Origin: Chloroflexota bacterium
GTDB taxonomy: Bacteria > Chloroflexota > Anaerolineae > Aggregatilineales > UBA2796
Length of the DNA: 64,000 nucleotides
Assembly (NCBI GenBank): GCA_021325095.1
Contig: JAJPHV010000124.1
Location: 58,523-122,522, forward strand
Direction: 5' to 3'
Made by a program: the position numbers and the translations under genes. The notes beneath the pieces were generated by a model. That model worked only from the letters and a program-made list of their open reading frames with translations, made no database searches and had not been told where the DNA came from. Positions 53,218 through 61,610 of the stretch are shown piece after piece (the stretch's first letter is position 1; each line of letters opens with the position of its first letter).

Positions 53218-54600
53218 TCACTCCAAGAAGATTTTGCCAGGATTCAGAATGCCGTTCGGGTCGAGCAAGTCTTTGATCTGGCGCATGACGTTTAACGCCT
53301 GGCCGTGCTGCCGCACGATGAATTTGCGCTTGCCAATGCCGACGCCATGTTCGCCCGTCGCCGTGCCTTCCAGGTCGATGGCGCGCTCGACAATCAGCGC
53401 ATAGGCCGCCTGCACGCGCTCGATGTCGGCAGCCGAATCGGGTTCGTGGATGATGTTGATGTGCAGATTGCCGTCGCCGGCATGGCCGAATTTATAGCCG
53501 AGCAAGCCGTGCTCGGTCAGCACGTCATTGGCGTAGAGGACGATTTCCGGATAACGTGAAATCGGCACGCACACGTCCACGATCTGCTGCGCTTTGCCAG
53601 GATGCTGCCGCAGGAGCGACTCGTAAGTATGGTGGCGCGCTTCCCACAGGCGATTGCGTTCCTCAAGGCCGCTAGCGGCCCGGAAGTTGATCGCGCCGTT
53701 CTGTTCGCAGATCGCCTGGGCCGAAACCAGTCCTTCGCTGTCGCTGGTGCCGTTGAACTCGACAATCAGCGTCGGCGCTTCCACCAAGTCAAGCCCTTTG
53801 TCCAGGCGCAAAGCGCGGATTGTCTCGGTGTCCACAAATTCGAGCGCGGAAGGTTCCAGCCCTGCCCCCACAATATCGACCACCGTCTGAATGGCTGGCT
53901 CAATGGCCCGGAAGGCAGCCAGGGTTGCGCTGTAGTTGGCAGGCAGCGGTTCAAGTTTGAGCGTCGCCTCGGTGACGAGGCCGAGCGTTCCTTCGGAACC
54001 AACGAAGAGATGCAGCAGATCGTAGCCGCTGGAGTCCTTGCGCGCCCGTGTGCCCACGTGCAGCACGTCGCCGTTGGCCTGCACGACTTCCAATCGGAGC
54101 ACGTTGTCCTTCGTCGCGCCATATTTGATGGTCTTGATGCCGGAGGCATTGTTGGCGATCATGCCGCCGATACTGGCATTTGCGCCGGGTTCGGGCGTGA
54201 AAAACAGGCCGTAGCGCTGGAGCGCCTTATTCAGTTCGAGCCGGGTCAGACCCGGCTGCACGTCCACCTGGAAATCCTCGGCCCGCACGTTCAGGATGCG
54301 GTTCATGCGGCTGAAATCCATCACGATCCCGCCGTAAACGGCCAGGCTGTTCCCTTCCAGGCTCGTACCAGCGCCCCAGGCTGTGACCGGGATGAGGTTG
54401 GCATTGGCGAAGCGCAAGACACGGCTGACCTCCTCGGTGCTTTCCGGCCAGATCACGGCTTCGGGCAGATGCGCTTCGTGAAAGGACTGGTCGCGGGAAT
54501 GCTGGTCGAGATCGGCAGCTTTGACAGAGACGCGCTCCGGATCGAGCATGGCCGTCAGTTGGGCGATGTGCTCGTCCGTCAGTCTCGTATAGGTTGGCAT
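53218..54600 (-). CDS. FAD-linked oxidase, GlcD/D-lactate dehydrogenase-like
   Basis: The 460-residue protein has an FAD_binding_4 PP-loop domain (about 35-200, AWGAGTSLEGNSLAVYGGIVMDFSRMNRI in outline; FTPEPGANASIGGMIANNASG) and a C-terminal FAD-oxidase C domain (about 215-458) with NLHINIIHEP and the HGVGIGKR motif. It is the size of single-chain bacterial D-2-hydroxyacid dehydrogenases (GlcD, Dld-like). Typical reaction: 2-hydroxyacid to 2-oxoacid with electrons to FAD. No glcE/glcF neighbours exist here. It is the middle gene of a receiver - oxidase - TIR operon with gaps of 11 and 7 bases. Confidence 0.88.
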   Translation of the reverse strand: MPTYTRLTDEHIAQLTAMLDPERVSVKAADLDQHSRDQSFHEAHLPEAVIWPESTEEVSRVLRFANANLIPVTAWGAGTSLEGNSLAVYGGIVMDFSRMNRILNVRAEDFQVDVQPGLTRLELNKALQRYGLFFTPEPGANASIGGMIANNASGIKTIKYGATKDNVLRLEVVQANGDVLHVGTRARKDSSGYDLLHLFVGSEGTLGLVTEATLKLEPLPANYSATLAAFRAIEPAIQTVVDIVGAGLEPSALEFVDTETIRALRLDKGLDLVEAPTLIVEFNGTSDSEGLVSAQAICEQNGAINFRAASGLEERNRLWEARHHTYESLLRQHPGKAQQIVDVCVPISRYPEIVLYANDVLTEHGLLGYKFGHAGDGNLHINIIHEPDSAADIERVQAAYALIVERAIDLEGTATGEHGVGIGKRKFIVRQHGQALNVMRQIKDLLDPNGILNPGKIFLE

Positions 54601-54611
54601 TGCACAACCCC

Positions 54612-54974
54612 TTATGCGGTCAATTCGTCGGCAACGGCTACAAGTTCGGCAATCGTCACAGGCTTAACGAGGAAATGGCTGATCCCCTTGTCCGCAACGC
54701 GGGCGCGGTACTGATCGTTGGCCGTCACGACGACGATCCGGGTGTTGTCGAAACGCGGCTCACTTCGTAAATAAGTGATCACGCGCGTGCCCGGGGCATC
54801 GGGCATTCCCATATCGACAAAAACCAATTCGGGAATGAAGTCGGGCGGCTCCAAAAGCTCCATGGCCTGCGTGGTACTGCGCGCTTCAACCACATCGTAA
54901 CCCTTCTGGCTGAGGGCTGTGTAGTAGAGAAAGAGTAGATCGTTGTCGTCTTCGACCACCAATACTGTCGGCAT
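54612..54974 (-). CDS. Single-domain response regulator (receiver only)
   Basis: The 120-residue CheY-like receiver has the acidic pair EDD (residues 8-10), phosphorylation site Asp54 in VFVDMGMPD, a Thr/Ala switch in VVVTANDQ and Lys in HFLVKPV. No output domain is present, so it acts by protein contact. It is the first gene of the run that continues into the FAD oxidase. No cognate histidine kinase is attached; the NarL-type kinase 0.7 kb upstream may serve it or not. Confidence 0.92.
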   Translation of the reverse strand: MPTVLVVEDDNDLLFLYYTALSQKGYDVVEARSTTQAMELLEPPDFIPELVFVDMGMPDAPGTRVITYLRSEPRFDNTRIVVVTANDQYRARVADKGISHFLVKPVTIAELVAVADELTA

Positions 54975-55088
54975 CTTTGCACCCTGTCGCCAATGAGCGA
55001 TCCAAGCACGGTTCCACGCCTATAAATATAAAGCCAACAGGCCAATCGTGCTAACCCTGGTTAGCACTTCCCGCCTGACAGCACACGT

Positions 55089-55748
55089 CTACTCCCCCCG
55101 CGAGTAATTGTGGATGTCGTGCTGCACGGCAAACGTCGCCGCCTCGACCCGGTTGGCGGCGTGCAGCTTGCTCAGGATGGTGCTGATGTGGTTGCGCACG
55201 GTTTTGTCGCTCAAAACCAATGCCTCCGCAATCTGCGCATTGCTCTTGCCCTCGGCCAGCAGCCGCAAGACCGCCACTTCGCGCCCGGTCAATTCGCCAA
55301 AAGGGTCTGGCGCCTGCGCGCCCTGCTGACGCATCATTGCTAGAACATGCCGTGTCACTGCCGGGTCGAGCGCCGCCGCGCCCTGCCGAACAGCGTCCAG
55401 CGCCCGCATCAGTTCACCCGTCCCGACTTGCTTCATGACGTAGCCCACCGCCCCTGCCTGGATCGCGTCGGCAATCAATTCGTCGTTGGCATACGAAGTG
55501 AGCATGATGACCTGCGTATCCGGCCAGCGCCGCATGATAGTACGACAGGCGTCGATCCCGCTGCTGCCACGCATCCGAATGTCCATGATCACGACGTTGG
55601 GCTGGTATTTTTCACAGGCAGCAACGGCCTCGTCCGCCGATCCGGCCTCGCCTACGACCTCAACATCCTCAATCCGTTCGAGCAGCATCCGCAGGCCCAT
55701 TCGCACCACTTCATGATCATCGACCAGCAGCAAGCGTAGCGCCTTCAT
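55089..55748 (-). CDS. NarL-type response regulator
   Basis: Start at 55748 (MKALRLLLVDDHEVV) is preceded by GGAGG and overlaps the kinase gene by 32 bases; the longer frame to 55853 is a shadow. The 219-residue product has a receiver domain with Asp56 (VVIMDIRM) and a LuxR/GerE helix-turn-helix at the C-terminus (LTGREVAVLRLLAEGKSNAQIAE). It controls transcription after phosphorylation by the adjacent kinase. Target genes are unknown; the membrane-protein genes upstream in the same run are candidates. Confidence 0.94.
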   Translation of the reverse strand: MKALRLLLVDDHEVVRMGLRMLLERIEDVEVVGEAGSADEAVAACEKYQPNVVIMDIRMRGSSGIDACRTIMRRWPDTQVIMLTSYANDELIADAIQAGAVGYVMKQVGTGELMRALDAVRQGAAALDPAVTRHVLAMMRQQGAQAPDPFGELTGREVAVLRLLAEGKSNAQIAEALVLSDKTVRNHISTILSKLHAANRVEAATFAVQHDIHNYSRGE

Positions 55749-57135
55749 GGATTTTTTCCTCCGGGACGAGGAGCGTAATGGTCGTCCCTTTGCCGGGGCG
55801 ACTCCTGATGTCCAGTGTACCACCAAGTAGCCGCGCACGATCCCGCATTGCACGCAACCCGAACCCGGCTACCGCTGTCTTCTCGTCGAAGCCTTTCCCG
55901 TCGTCCTCGATACGCAACAGCCAACCTTCCACAGCCTGGCATATACTGATCGTCATGTGATGGGCATTGGCGTGGCGGATGGCGTTCGACAGACTCTCCT
56001 GGACAATCGCCAGCGCGTGGCCGACCTGCAGCGAGTTCAGATCGGGGTCGGCATCCAGTTTTAACTGAATGTTGAGCAGGGTGCTAAAACGCGGATCGCT
56101 GATCAGTGTCCGCAAACTGGCGACCAACGGCTCATGGGGCGTATCTGAGCGCAGCGAGATCATGTAGCGCCGCAGATCGCTGACGGCACTGCTCAACACC
56201 CGTCCCGCTCGATCCAGACGAAGCGCAGCCTCGGCGTTGTCTATCAGGTAGGGGCCGATGGATTCCAGGATCAGGCTGGCCGAATAAACCGCCTGCACTG
56301 CGCCATCATGGATTTCCTGGCCGATGCGATCTCGTTCGGCGCTCTGTATCCGCTCCACCTCGATATCTTCGATCAGTCGATCAACTTCAATCTCGAATAC
56401 TTCAAGTGCACGGATCATGCTCACGGCCAGGATCAGGCCGATGGTCGAACGAAAGACCTCGATGGGGATTCCGACAAATGTCTGGACGGTTTCCCGGTTC
56501 AAAACATTCGCCGGGAAGAAGTCACCAGGGGTAACAACCAGGCCGCCCAGGACGGCATAGACGAGCAGCGCAAAACCCGCAACCCGCAACGTGCTATAAA
56601 TCCGCGCGACGCCAAGTGGCTTGACACTGGTCTCAGCCTGATAGCGCAGGCCATACGCCGCCAGCAGACTGCCCGGAAAGCCGAGCAAGTAGCGTGCCCA
56701 GATCGAACTCCTCTGATGCCACTGCTCGACAGTATTAGCCGGATACAGCATCAGCCAGAACAGCACCACCCACAGCGCCACCAGACCGATGACGAGCCTG
56801 CGACCCCAGGGCCACCGCCCTTCTAGCGTGACTGCGCTGAAGACGAGCAGGCACGTGAATGACGCTGCCAGTAAGACGACGCGCACTGTCAGGAGCAGTT
56901 CGACGTAGGGACGGGGCAAAAAAGCCGCCTGGATCGGAATGAATACCTCGCCCCACTCGTGGATGCCGTGCAGGAGACCAAAGCCCGCCAGCCATCGCAG
57001 GTCACGCGCCAGCCGCAACCGGCTGTGCCGCCGCGATTGGAGAAGGATTGCCAGACCTAATATGAAAAAGGTTTGTCCGTAGACAAACAGCACCAGGGGC
57101 CGGTTCAGCGTGAAGAATTCGCGCAAGCCAGTCAT
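55717..57135 (-). CDS. Membrane histidine kinase (HisKA_3, NarX/DesK-like)
   Basis: The 472-residue protein has about seven N-terminal membrane helices (within residues 12-245), a signalling coil (about 245-270), a HisKA_3 dimerisation domain with phospho-His276 in RIGQEIHDGAVQAVYSAS, and a HATPase_c domain with N box NAIRHANAHHMTI, G1 DDGKGFDEK and G2 GFGLRAMRDRARLL. It has no large extracytoplasmic domain, so it probably senses through the membrane, like DesK. It pairs with the overlapping NarL-type regulator. The gene is followed upstream by two small membrane-protein genes on the same strand. Confidence 0.93.
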   Translation of the reverse strand: MTGLREFFTLNRPLVLFVYGQTFFILGLAILLQSRRHSRLRLARDLRWLAGFGLLHGIHEWGEVFIPIQAAFLPRPYVELLLTVRVVLLAASFTCLLVFSAVTLEGRWPWGRRLVIGLVALWVVLFWLMLYPANTVEQWHQRSSIWARYLLGFPGSLLAAYGLRYQAETSVKPLGVARIYSTLRVAGFALLVYAVLGGLVVTPGDFFPANVLNRETVQTFVGIPIEVFRSTIGLILAVSMIRALEVFEIEVDRLIEDIEVERIQSAERDRIGQEIHDGAVQAVYSASLILESIGPYLIDNAEAALRLDRAGRVLSSAVSDLRRYMISLRSDTPHEPLVASLRTLISDPRFSTLLNIQLKLDADPDLNSLQVGHALAIVQESLSNAIRHANAHHMTISICQAVEGWLLRIEDDGKGFDEKTAVAGFGLRAMRDRARLLGGTLDIRSRPGKGTTITLLVPEEKIHEGATLAAGR

Positions 57136-57162
57136 GCTTGTCAGGGCTACTCTGCCAGCAGA

Positions 57163-57187
57163 GAGAGCCTACTCCTGGTAGGCTCTC
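57163..57187 (-). terminator. Hairpin between the small membrane protein and the kinase
   Basis: GAGAGCCTAC / GTAGGCTCTC, 10 perfect pairs with a 5-base loop, 40 bases after the stop at 57227. It lacks a T-run on the minus strand, so termination may be partial and read-through to the kinase possible. Confidence 0.5.
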
Positions 57188-57226
57188 AGTGTGAACACCC
57201 TATGCCATTGCATTACCAGACCAACA

Positions 57227-57625
57227 TTACTTTGCAAACAGTTCGAAGAATGGCGGAAAGCTCATCAGCACGCCGAGACCGACCAGTATCAAGGTGATAA
57301 CAAACGCAGTCGTAAGGGTGACGGCCCGGTTCTTGAAAGCAAAGTGCAGCACTACCCAACCGACCACGAAGGCGATGACTGCTACGCCAGTCTTGCCGCT
57401 CAACGGCCCGACGGGGCCGACCCAGTTCAGTGCCGCACTCAAGCCCTTACCCGCTTTCATTTCCGTCAGCACTACCAACAGGCCGAGGACGAATGACCCG
57501 ATCCCGCTGGCAATAAACGCCGCGCCGACTTCCCTATCAAGTATGCTGACCTCTGCGCCTTCTCCGCTCTTGATATCAGCGCCGATTTGCGCCTGAGATT
57601 TTGCCTGTGTTGTCTGTGCTGTCAT
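57227..57625 (-). CDS. Small membrane protein, three helices
   Basis: The 132-residue product has a hydrophilic N-terminus (about 1-35, Gln/Ser/Lys-rich), then three membrane helices (about 37-54, 78-96, 101-124) with a loop LNWVGPVGPLSGKTG. I do not recognise the family. It sits 67 bases after the next membrane-protein gene on the same strand, so they may form one transcript with the kinase pair. Confidence 0.6.
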   Translation of the reverse strand: MTAQTTQAKSQAQIGADIKSGEGAEVSILDREVGAAFIASGIGSFVLGLLVVLTEMKAGKGLSAALNWVGPVGPLSGKTGVAVIAFVVGWVVLHFAFKNRAVTLTTAFVITLILVGLGVLMSFPPFFELFAK

Positions 57626-57692
57626 TGCCTGTCTCCTTTTCTATCTCCCATTCATCCGTGAAAAGAATTTCCCTCCGGGCTATGCGCGGCGC

Positions 57693-58244
57693 TCAGGTCA
57701 GCGGTGCGGCTTTGGTAATGAGCGCACCCAACACCCCGGCGATCCCGGCAATAGCGAACGAGAGGAAGAACAGGATCATGACCATTGAGCGGGCGCGGCG
57801 GTTATTTGCCAGCTCTTTGCCATAGCGCAGGACAGCGTACCCAACCACCGTCGCCAACAGCGGAGAAATCCAGGCGACATGCTCTTTGAATTCCATGCCA
57901 AAGTCGTGGAACTCGGCGGTTTCCTCGCTGGCGAGCAGCCAGTAACGTGGGTAGGCTTTCAGTGCTTCGGACTGAGTTTTCGTGTCGATGCTCGGAGGGG
58001 GTGTTTGCCGATACCAGGGATAGACCACGTAGGTGCCGACAAGCACTGTCAGCCAGACCAGGACAACCATCAGAATGATGCCCCAGCGCAGACGGCGCAC
58101 ACGCTCCGTAATGCCCTCGGTGGTGACCAGTTCGGGCCGCAGGCTGTACAGCCCGGCCAGCCCGCCTGCAAAAGCCAGCAAATACGCTGCACCGAAGCCC
58201 ATCCCGTGCACCAGCGTCCAGAATTCTCTATCGGTAATACGCAT
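57693..58244 (-). CDS. Small membrane protein, four helices, His-rich
   Basis: The 183-residue product has membrane helices at about 12-34, 50-72, 122-140 and 152-176. Charged and aromatic residues are clustered in loops: TLVHGMGFG near the start, and HDFGMEFKEHVAWISP near 112-127 give several His in or next to membrane helices, which could bind haem or metal. A related set of small helical proteins occurs with cytochrome systems, but I cannot confirm a family. Upstream of the previous small membrane protein. Confidence 0.55.
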   Translation of the reverse strand: MRITDREFWTLVHGMGFGAAYLLAFAGGLAGLYSLRPELVTTEGITERVRRLRWGIILMVVLVWLTVLVGTYVVYPWYRQTPPPSIDTKTQSEALKAYPRYWLLASEETAEFHDFGMEFKEHVAWISPLLATVVGYAVLRYGKELANNRRARSMVMILFFLSFAIAGIAGVLGALITKAAPLT

Positions 58245-58410
58245 GATGAACGACCTCCTGATTCTTCCGTACTGTTATCATGCTAGATCGTCCGGCAGGC
58301 AGCCAGAAGGGGCAGATGTCCTAATTTAGGCCGGGACAAATCGGTAGCGGTAAAAATCGACCCTCCAGGCCTGCTCCAGAGCATTCCAAATGTCTGGACC
58401 TTGAGCTTGA

Positions 58411-59367
58411 TCAAATGGTAGGCGGTTTGGGGTGCGGCAGCGCTCCGGTGCGCCGGATGGCGATCCACGCCACCGTGACGGACCCGACCAGCAGCACAAT
58501 CAGGACAAGCGTTGCCAGCGACAATCCATACAGTGCATCGACATGTGTGGTGATCGAGAACGGCGTGTAGGGCACACTCAACCGCGACAGCGGGGCCGTC
58601 CCGCTGTCGGCGATGGCGAACGGCCCGAAGCGCAGCACCCGGTACGAATAACTGGACATCGAGCCAAGTTCGTAGCGCGTAAACGCGGCAAACACCATGA
58701 CCGGAACAAAGCGCACTAGCAAGGCCGCCATCATGGCTGTGATGCCGTGCCGGGTGACGGCGCTGGCCGCCAACCCAAGCGCCGTGCAGGCCAACACTTC
58801 CAGCACGGTCAGCACGACGCTCATCACGACGGCCAGTATGGCCGCCCACGGCACCCAGTACACGTCTCCGGTGTAATCGGGGTAATTATACTGGCCGTTG
58901 TAGCCGCTGTAGGTCGCGTAGCGGACGCTGTACCAGGCATACACGTTGACCAGGGCCACCTCGAAGATCGGGATCATCGCCAGGCGGATTGTGCCCAGCA
59001 TCAACATCCAGGGCGCGACACGCCGCAGCACCGCCTGCCACTTGCCGAACAGGATTTGCCGGGTGCTGATCCCCGTCAGCACCAGCGAATCCCAGGTCAG
59101 CCCGACGTGTTCGCGGCTGATGGCGTTGGCCCCGGCCACCAGCGCACGCACCACCGTCACGATCTGCACGAACCAGATGGCAAAAATGCCCAGTTCGCGG
59201 GTCGGGTAGTCCGGCATCAGCAGCGTGAGTCCGACCACCGCGATCATTAGCGCGATGAGCAGCGGCCCGGCCAGGGTGAGCCGCGAGAGAAAGCGCGGCG
59301 CATTTCGCCGTTGATGGGTCGTTTCTTGCCACAGGATCGGGTTATCGGTTCCGGTTAGGGCGGTCAT
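58411..59367 (-). CDS. ABC-2-type membrane permease-like protein
   Basis: I place the start at 59367 (MTALTGTDNPILWQET); the longer frame to 59451 begins in unlikely sequence. The 318-residue product begins NPILWQETTHQRRNAP, a cytoplasmic stretch often seen before the first helix of Chloroflexota ABC-2-like permeases, then six or more membrane helices (about 28-48, 55-80, 108-128, 165-190, 197-220, 283-306). No ATPase gene is adjacent, so either the partner is elsewhere or the protein acts alone. Substrate unknown. It is divergent from the binding-protein gene. Confidence 0.65.
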   Translation of the reverse strand: MTALTGTDNPILWQETTHQRRNAPRFLSRLTLAGPLLIALMIAVVGLTLLMPDYPTRELGIFAIWFVQIVTVVRALVAGANAISREHVGLTWDSLVLTGISTRQILFGKWQAVLRRVAPWMLMLGTIRLAMIPIFEVALVNVYAWYSVRYATYSGYNGQYNYPDYTGDVYWVPWAAILAVVMSVVLTVLEVLACTALGLAASAVTRHGITAMMAALLVRFVPVMVFAAFTRYELGSMSSYSYRVLRFGPFAIADSGTAPLSRLSVPYTPFSITTHVDALYGLSLATLVLIVLLVGSVTVAWIAIRRTGALPHPKPPTI

Positions 59368-59509
59368 CTCTCCACTCGGCGCATCAAAAATTCCGTTGGT
59401 GCACAAGACCTTACACGATCTGGGTAGGAAATTGCAAGCGACTGCCGACAACGACTACCGAGAACGCCGAAAGGGTGAGGTGGAAACTCACCCGAACAGG
59501 CGAGCGCTT
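59368..59509. other. Divergent intergenic region with GGGTGAG/CTCACCC hairpin
   Basis: GGGTGAG (59473-59479) pairs with CTCACCC (59487-59493). The stretch holds no gene. A half-unit of the dispersed repeat may underlie it, since GGTGAGG and CTCACCC are its arms. Confidence 0.4.
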
Positions 59510-59800
59510 TTCACCCCGGAATCGCCCTGTCTGGGGAAGTATCCATACCCGCTCTGCCTTACCCTGAACAGTATTCTGGGCAGTGGATTCTGGGCAGTAC
59601 TGAAATCCGGGGCTGAAGGCGGGGAAGAACCACTTCTCCCTGGCCGCGTCATGCTTAAACCATCGACGCAAGCTAATCAGAGGATGCGGGCGAGGAACGC
59701 AGGCGGCGCTGCACTTCCCGTCGGGTGGCAGGCATGAGCGGTACGGGTTCTTTTCCGCCTCCAGCCCCGGATTTCACAGCACAGGGTAGAAGGGAGAAGA
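59510..59800 (+). promoter_or_regulatory. Twin structured leader element, copy A (before the binding-protein gene)
   Basis: The core is a long stem: TGAAATCCGGGGCTG (59601-59615) with CAGCCCCGGATTTCA (59762-59776), a 1x1 mismatch, AGGCGG/CCGCCT, a GG/TT 2x2 site, AAGAACC (59625-59631) with GGTTCTT (59746-59752). The 114-base loop holds CTTCTCCCT (59633), CTAATCAG (59673), CCCGTCGGG (59717) and TGGCAGGCATGA (59726). The upstream word TTCACCCCGGAATCGCCC (59510-59527) is shared with copy B. The 3' arm ends 30 bases before the start codon, next to the ribosome site. Confidence 0.6.
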
Positions 59801-59806
59801 GGTTTT

Positions 59807-61531
59807 ATGACTCGCAATCGTTACCGTCACTTAAATCTCGTCCTGGTTTGGCTCATGCTGCTGGCCGTCGTTCCGGCGGCGCGTGCGGTGCGTGCTGCCG
59901 ACGCACCCAAGAAGCTCATCATGACCACCGGACAGGGCGACATCCCGACCAACGATCCGGCGCTGGTCGAAGATACGTCCTCCAATCAGATCGCCACCGA
60001 AACCCACTACCCGCTAATACGCGGCCTTGAAGAAGACCCTTCCAAAGTGCAGCCAGGTATGGCCGAACAGTGGACGGTTTCGGATGATGGCCTGACCTAC
60101 ACCTTCACTATCCGGCAGGGCATTTCCTGGGTCAGGTGGGATGGCAAACAGGTTGTGCAGGTCATGGACGACTCAGGCAAGCCCCGGATGGTGAACGCTC
60201 ACGACTTTGAGTATGGCCTCAAGCGCACGCTCGACCCGGCCACCAGCTCCAACTACGCTTTCGTCTTTAATTCGATTATTGTCGGCGCTGCGGAATTCAA
60301 CAGCTCTAAAGAGAAGGGCGATGCGTTGAACAAACTGCGTGACGCGGTGGGCGTCAAGGCCACCGACGACAAGACCCTCGTCGTCAAACTCAAACAGCCT
60401 GTGGGGTTTGCACTGGGCATCCTGTCGCTGGTCAACGCCGCTGCGCAGCCGCAGTGGGCCATCGAGAAATTTGGGGACAAATGGACGGAGCCGGGCAACA
60501 GCAACTCGTATGGCCCTTACGTTGTCTCGGAGTGGAAGCACGACCAGAGCGAAACTATCGTCAAGAACCCGTTCTGGCCGGGCATTGAGAATTCGCCCAA
60601 GCCCACCATTGACGAAATTCAGTTTATGATGCTCGACAGCACGCCCGGCATGAATGCTTACGAAGCTGGACAGGTAGATACCAGTGACCCGACGGGCACA
60701 GTGCCCATTACCGAACTGGATCGCATCAAGGCCGACCCGGTCCTGAGCAAAGAACTAAAAATCGCCCCGAACAACTGCACGTACTACTACGGCTTCAATG
60801 TCACCAAAGAGCCGACCAATAACGTCCACCTGCGCCGCGCCATGTCATTGGCCGTAGACCGCCAGGCGTTGATCGACAACGTGACCAAAGGCGGCCAGGA
60901 ACCTGCCCGCTGGATTTCGCGCCCTGGCATGGTGGCTGCGCCGACCATGAAGGACTCGCCCAACCTGGGCATCGGCTACGACCCCGAAGCTGCCAGGAAG
61001 GAACTGCAAGCCTACCTGGACGAGCAGAAGATCACAGTCGACCAGATTCCGCCTATCACCTTGATGGCGAATCAGGTTGAAGCGCACGTCCAGATTGCGC
61101 AGGCCATCGCCCAGATGTGGCAGGATACCCTGGGCATCAGAGTCTCGATCACGACTCAGGAGTGGAAAGTGTTCCTGGAAACCCGCCACAACGACGCGCC
61201 GCAGGTCTTCCGCGATGGCTATTGCCAGGACTACGACGACGCCAGCAACTTCCTGAAAGACGTATTCCACTCCGGTTCGGTCCAGAACGATACCAAGTGG
61301 TTCAGCGATGAGTACGACAAACTGGTCGATGAAGCTGCCACCCTGCGCGATGTCGCCAGGCGCGTTGAACTGTACCGCCAGGCCGAAGACTTGCTTGTGA
61401 ACAAGAATGCGGCGGTCATTCCGATTTACTGGTACACCCGCGTCTCCCTGACCAAGCCCTATGTCGAACGCACCTATGCGCTGGTCAGTGGCGACGAACG
61501 GCTGGAAAAGTGGGATGTGAAGCCCCACTGA
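59807..61531 (+). CDS. ABC transporter substrate-binding protein, family 5 (peptide/nickel type)
   Basis: The 574-residue product has a signal peptide (MTRNRYRHLNLVLVWLMLLA, cut near residue 34 after Ala), then an SBP_bac_5 fold: KKLIMTTGQGDIPTNDP, LEEDPSKVQPGMAEQWTVSDDGLTYTFTIRQGISW (given in outline), NAHDFEYGLKRTLDP, and the C-terminal VDEAATLRDVARRVELYRQAEDLLVNKNAAVIPIY in outline. The ribosome site GGGAGAAGAGG lies 6-8 bases before the ATG, just after the structured leader. Family members bind oligopeptides, dipeptides, nickel-complexes or oligosaccharides outside the membrane. No permease or ATPase gene follows, so it works with a transporter encoded elsewhere. Confidence 0.9.
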   Translation: MTRNRYRHLNLVLVWLMLLAVVPAARAVRAADAPKKLIMTTGQGDIPTNDPALVEDTSSNQIATETHYPLIRGLEEDPSKVQPGMAEQWTVSDDGLTYTFTIRQGISWVRWDGKQVVQVMDDSGKPRMVNAHDFEYGLKRTLDPATSSNYAFVFNSIIVGAAEFNSSKEKGDALNKLRDAVGVKATDDKTLVVKLKQPVGFALGILSLVNAAAQPQWAIEKFGDKWTEPGNSNSYGPYVVSEWKHDQSETIVKNPFWPGIENSPKPTIDEIQFMMLDSTPGMNAYEAGQVDTSDPTGTVPITELDRIKADPVLSKELKIAPNNCTYYYGFNVTKEPTNNVHLRRAMSLAVDRQALIDNVTKGGQEPARWISRPGMVAAPTMKDSPNLGIGYDPEAARKELQAYLDEQKITVDQIPPITLMANQVEAHVQIAQAIAQMWQDTLGIRVSITTQEWKVFLETRHNDAPQVFRDGYCQDYDDASNFLKDVFHSGSVQNDTKWFSDEYDKLVDEAATLRDVARRVELYRQAEDLLVNKNAAVIPIYWYTRVSLTKPYVERTYALVSGDERLEKWDVKPH

Positions 61532-61550
61532 GAGCCAGGTTCACTCATCT

Positions 61551-61585
61551 CTCACCCCTCCCCGGTGAAGCCAGGGAGGGGTGAG
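61551..61585. repeat. Dispersed palindromic repeat, copy 8
   Basis: CTCACCCCTCCC-loop-GGGAGGGGTGAG, 12 perfect pairs, 20 bases after the binding-protein stop. It is the most symmetric unit but lacks TCT in its arms, so it is a diverged member. Confidence 0.8.
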
Positions 61586-61610
61586 GCAAACCCTCAAATC
61601 ATGCAGCGGC

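Noticed and set aside
57163..57187. Clear intrinsic terminator
   Set aside because: The stem is strong but no U-tract follows on the minus strand, so I list it only as a hairpin with moderate confidence.
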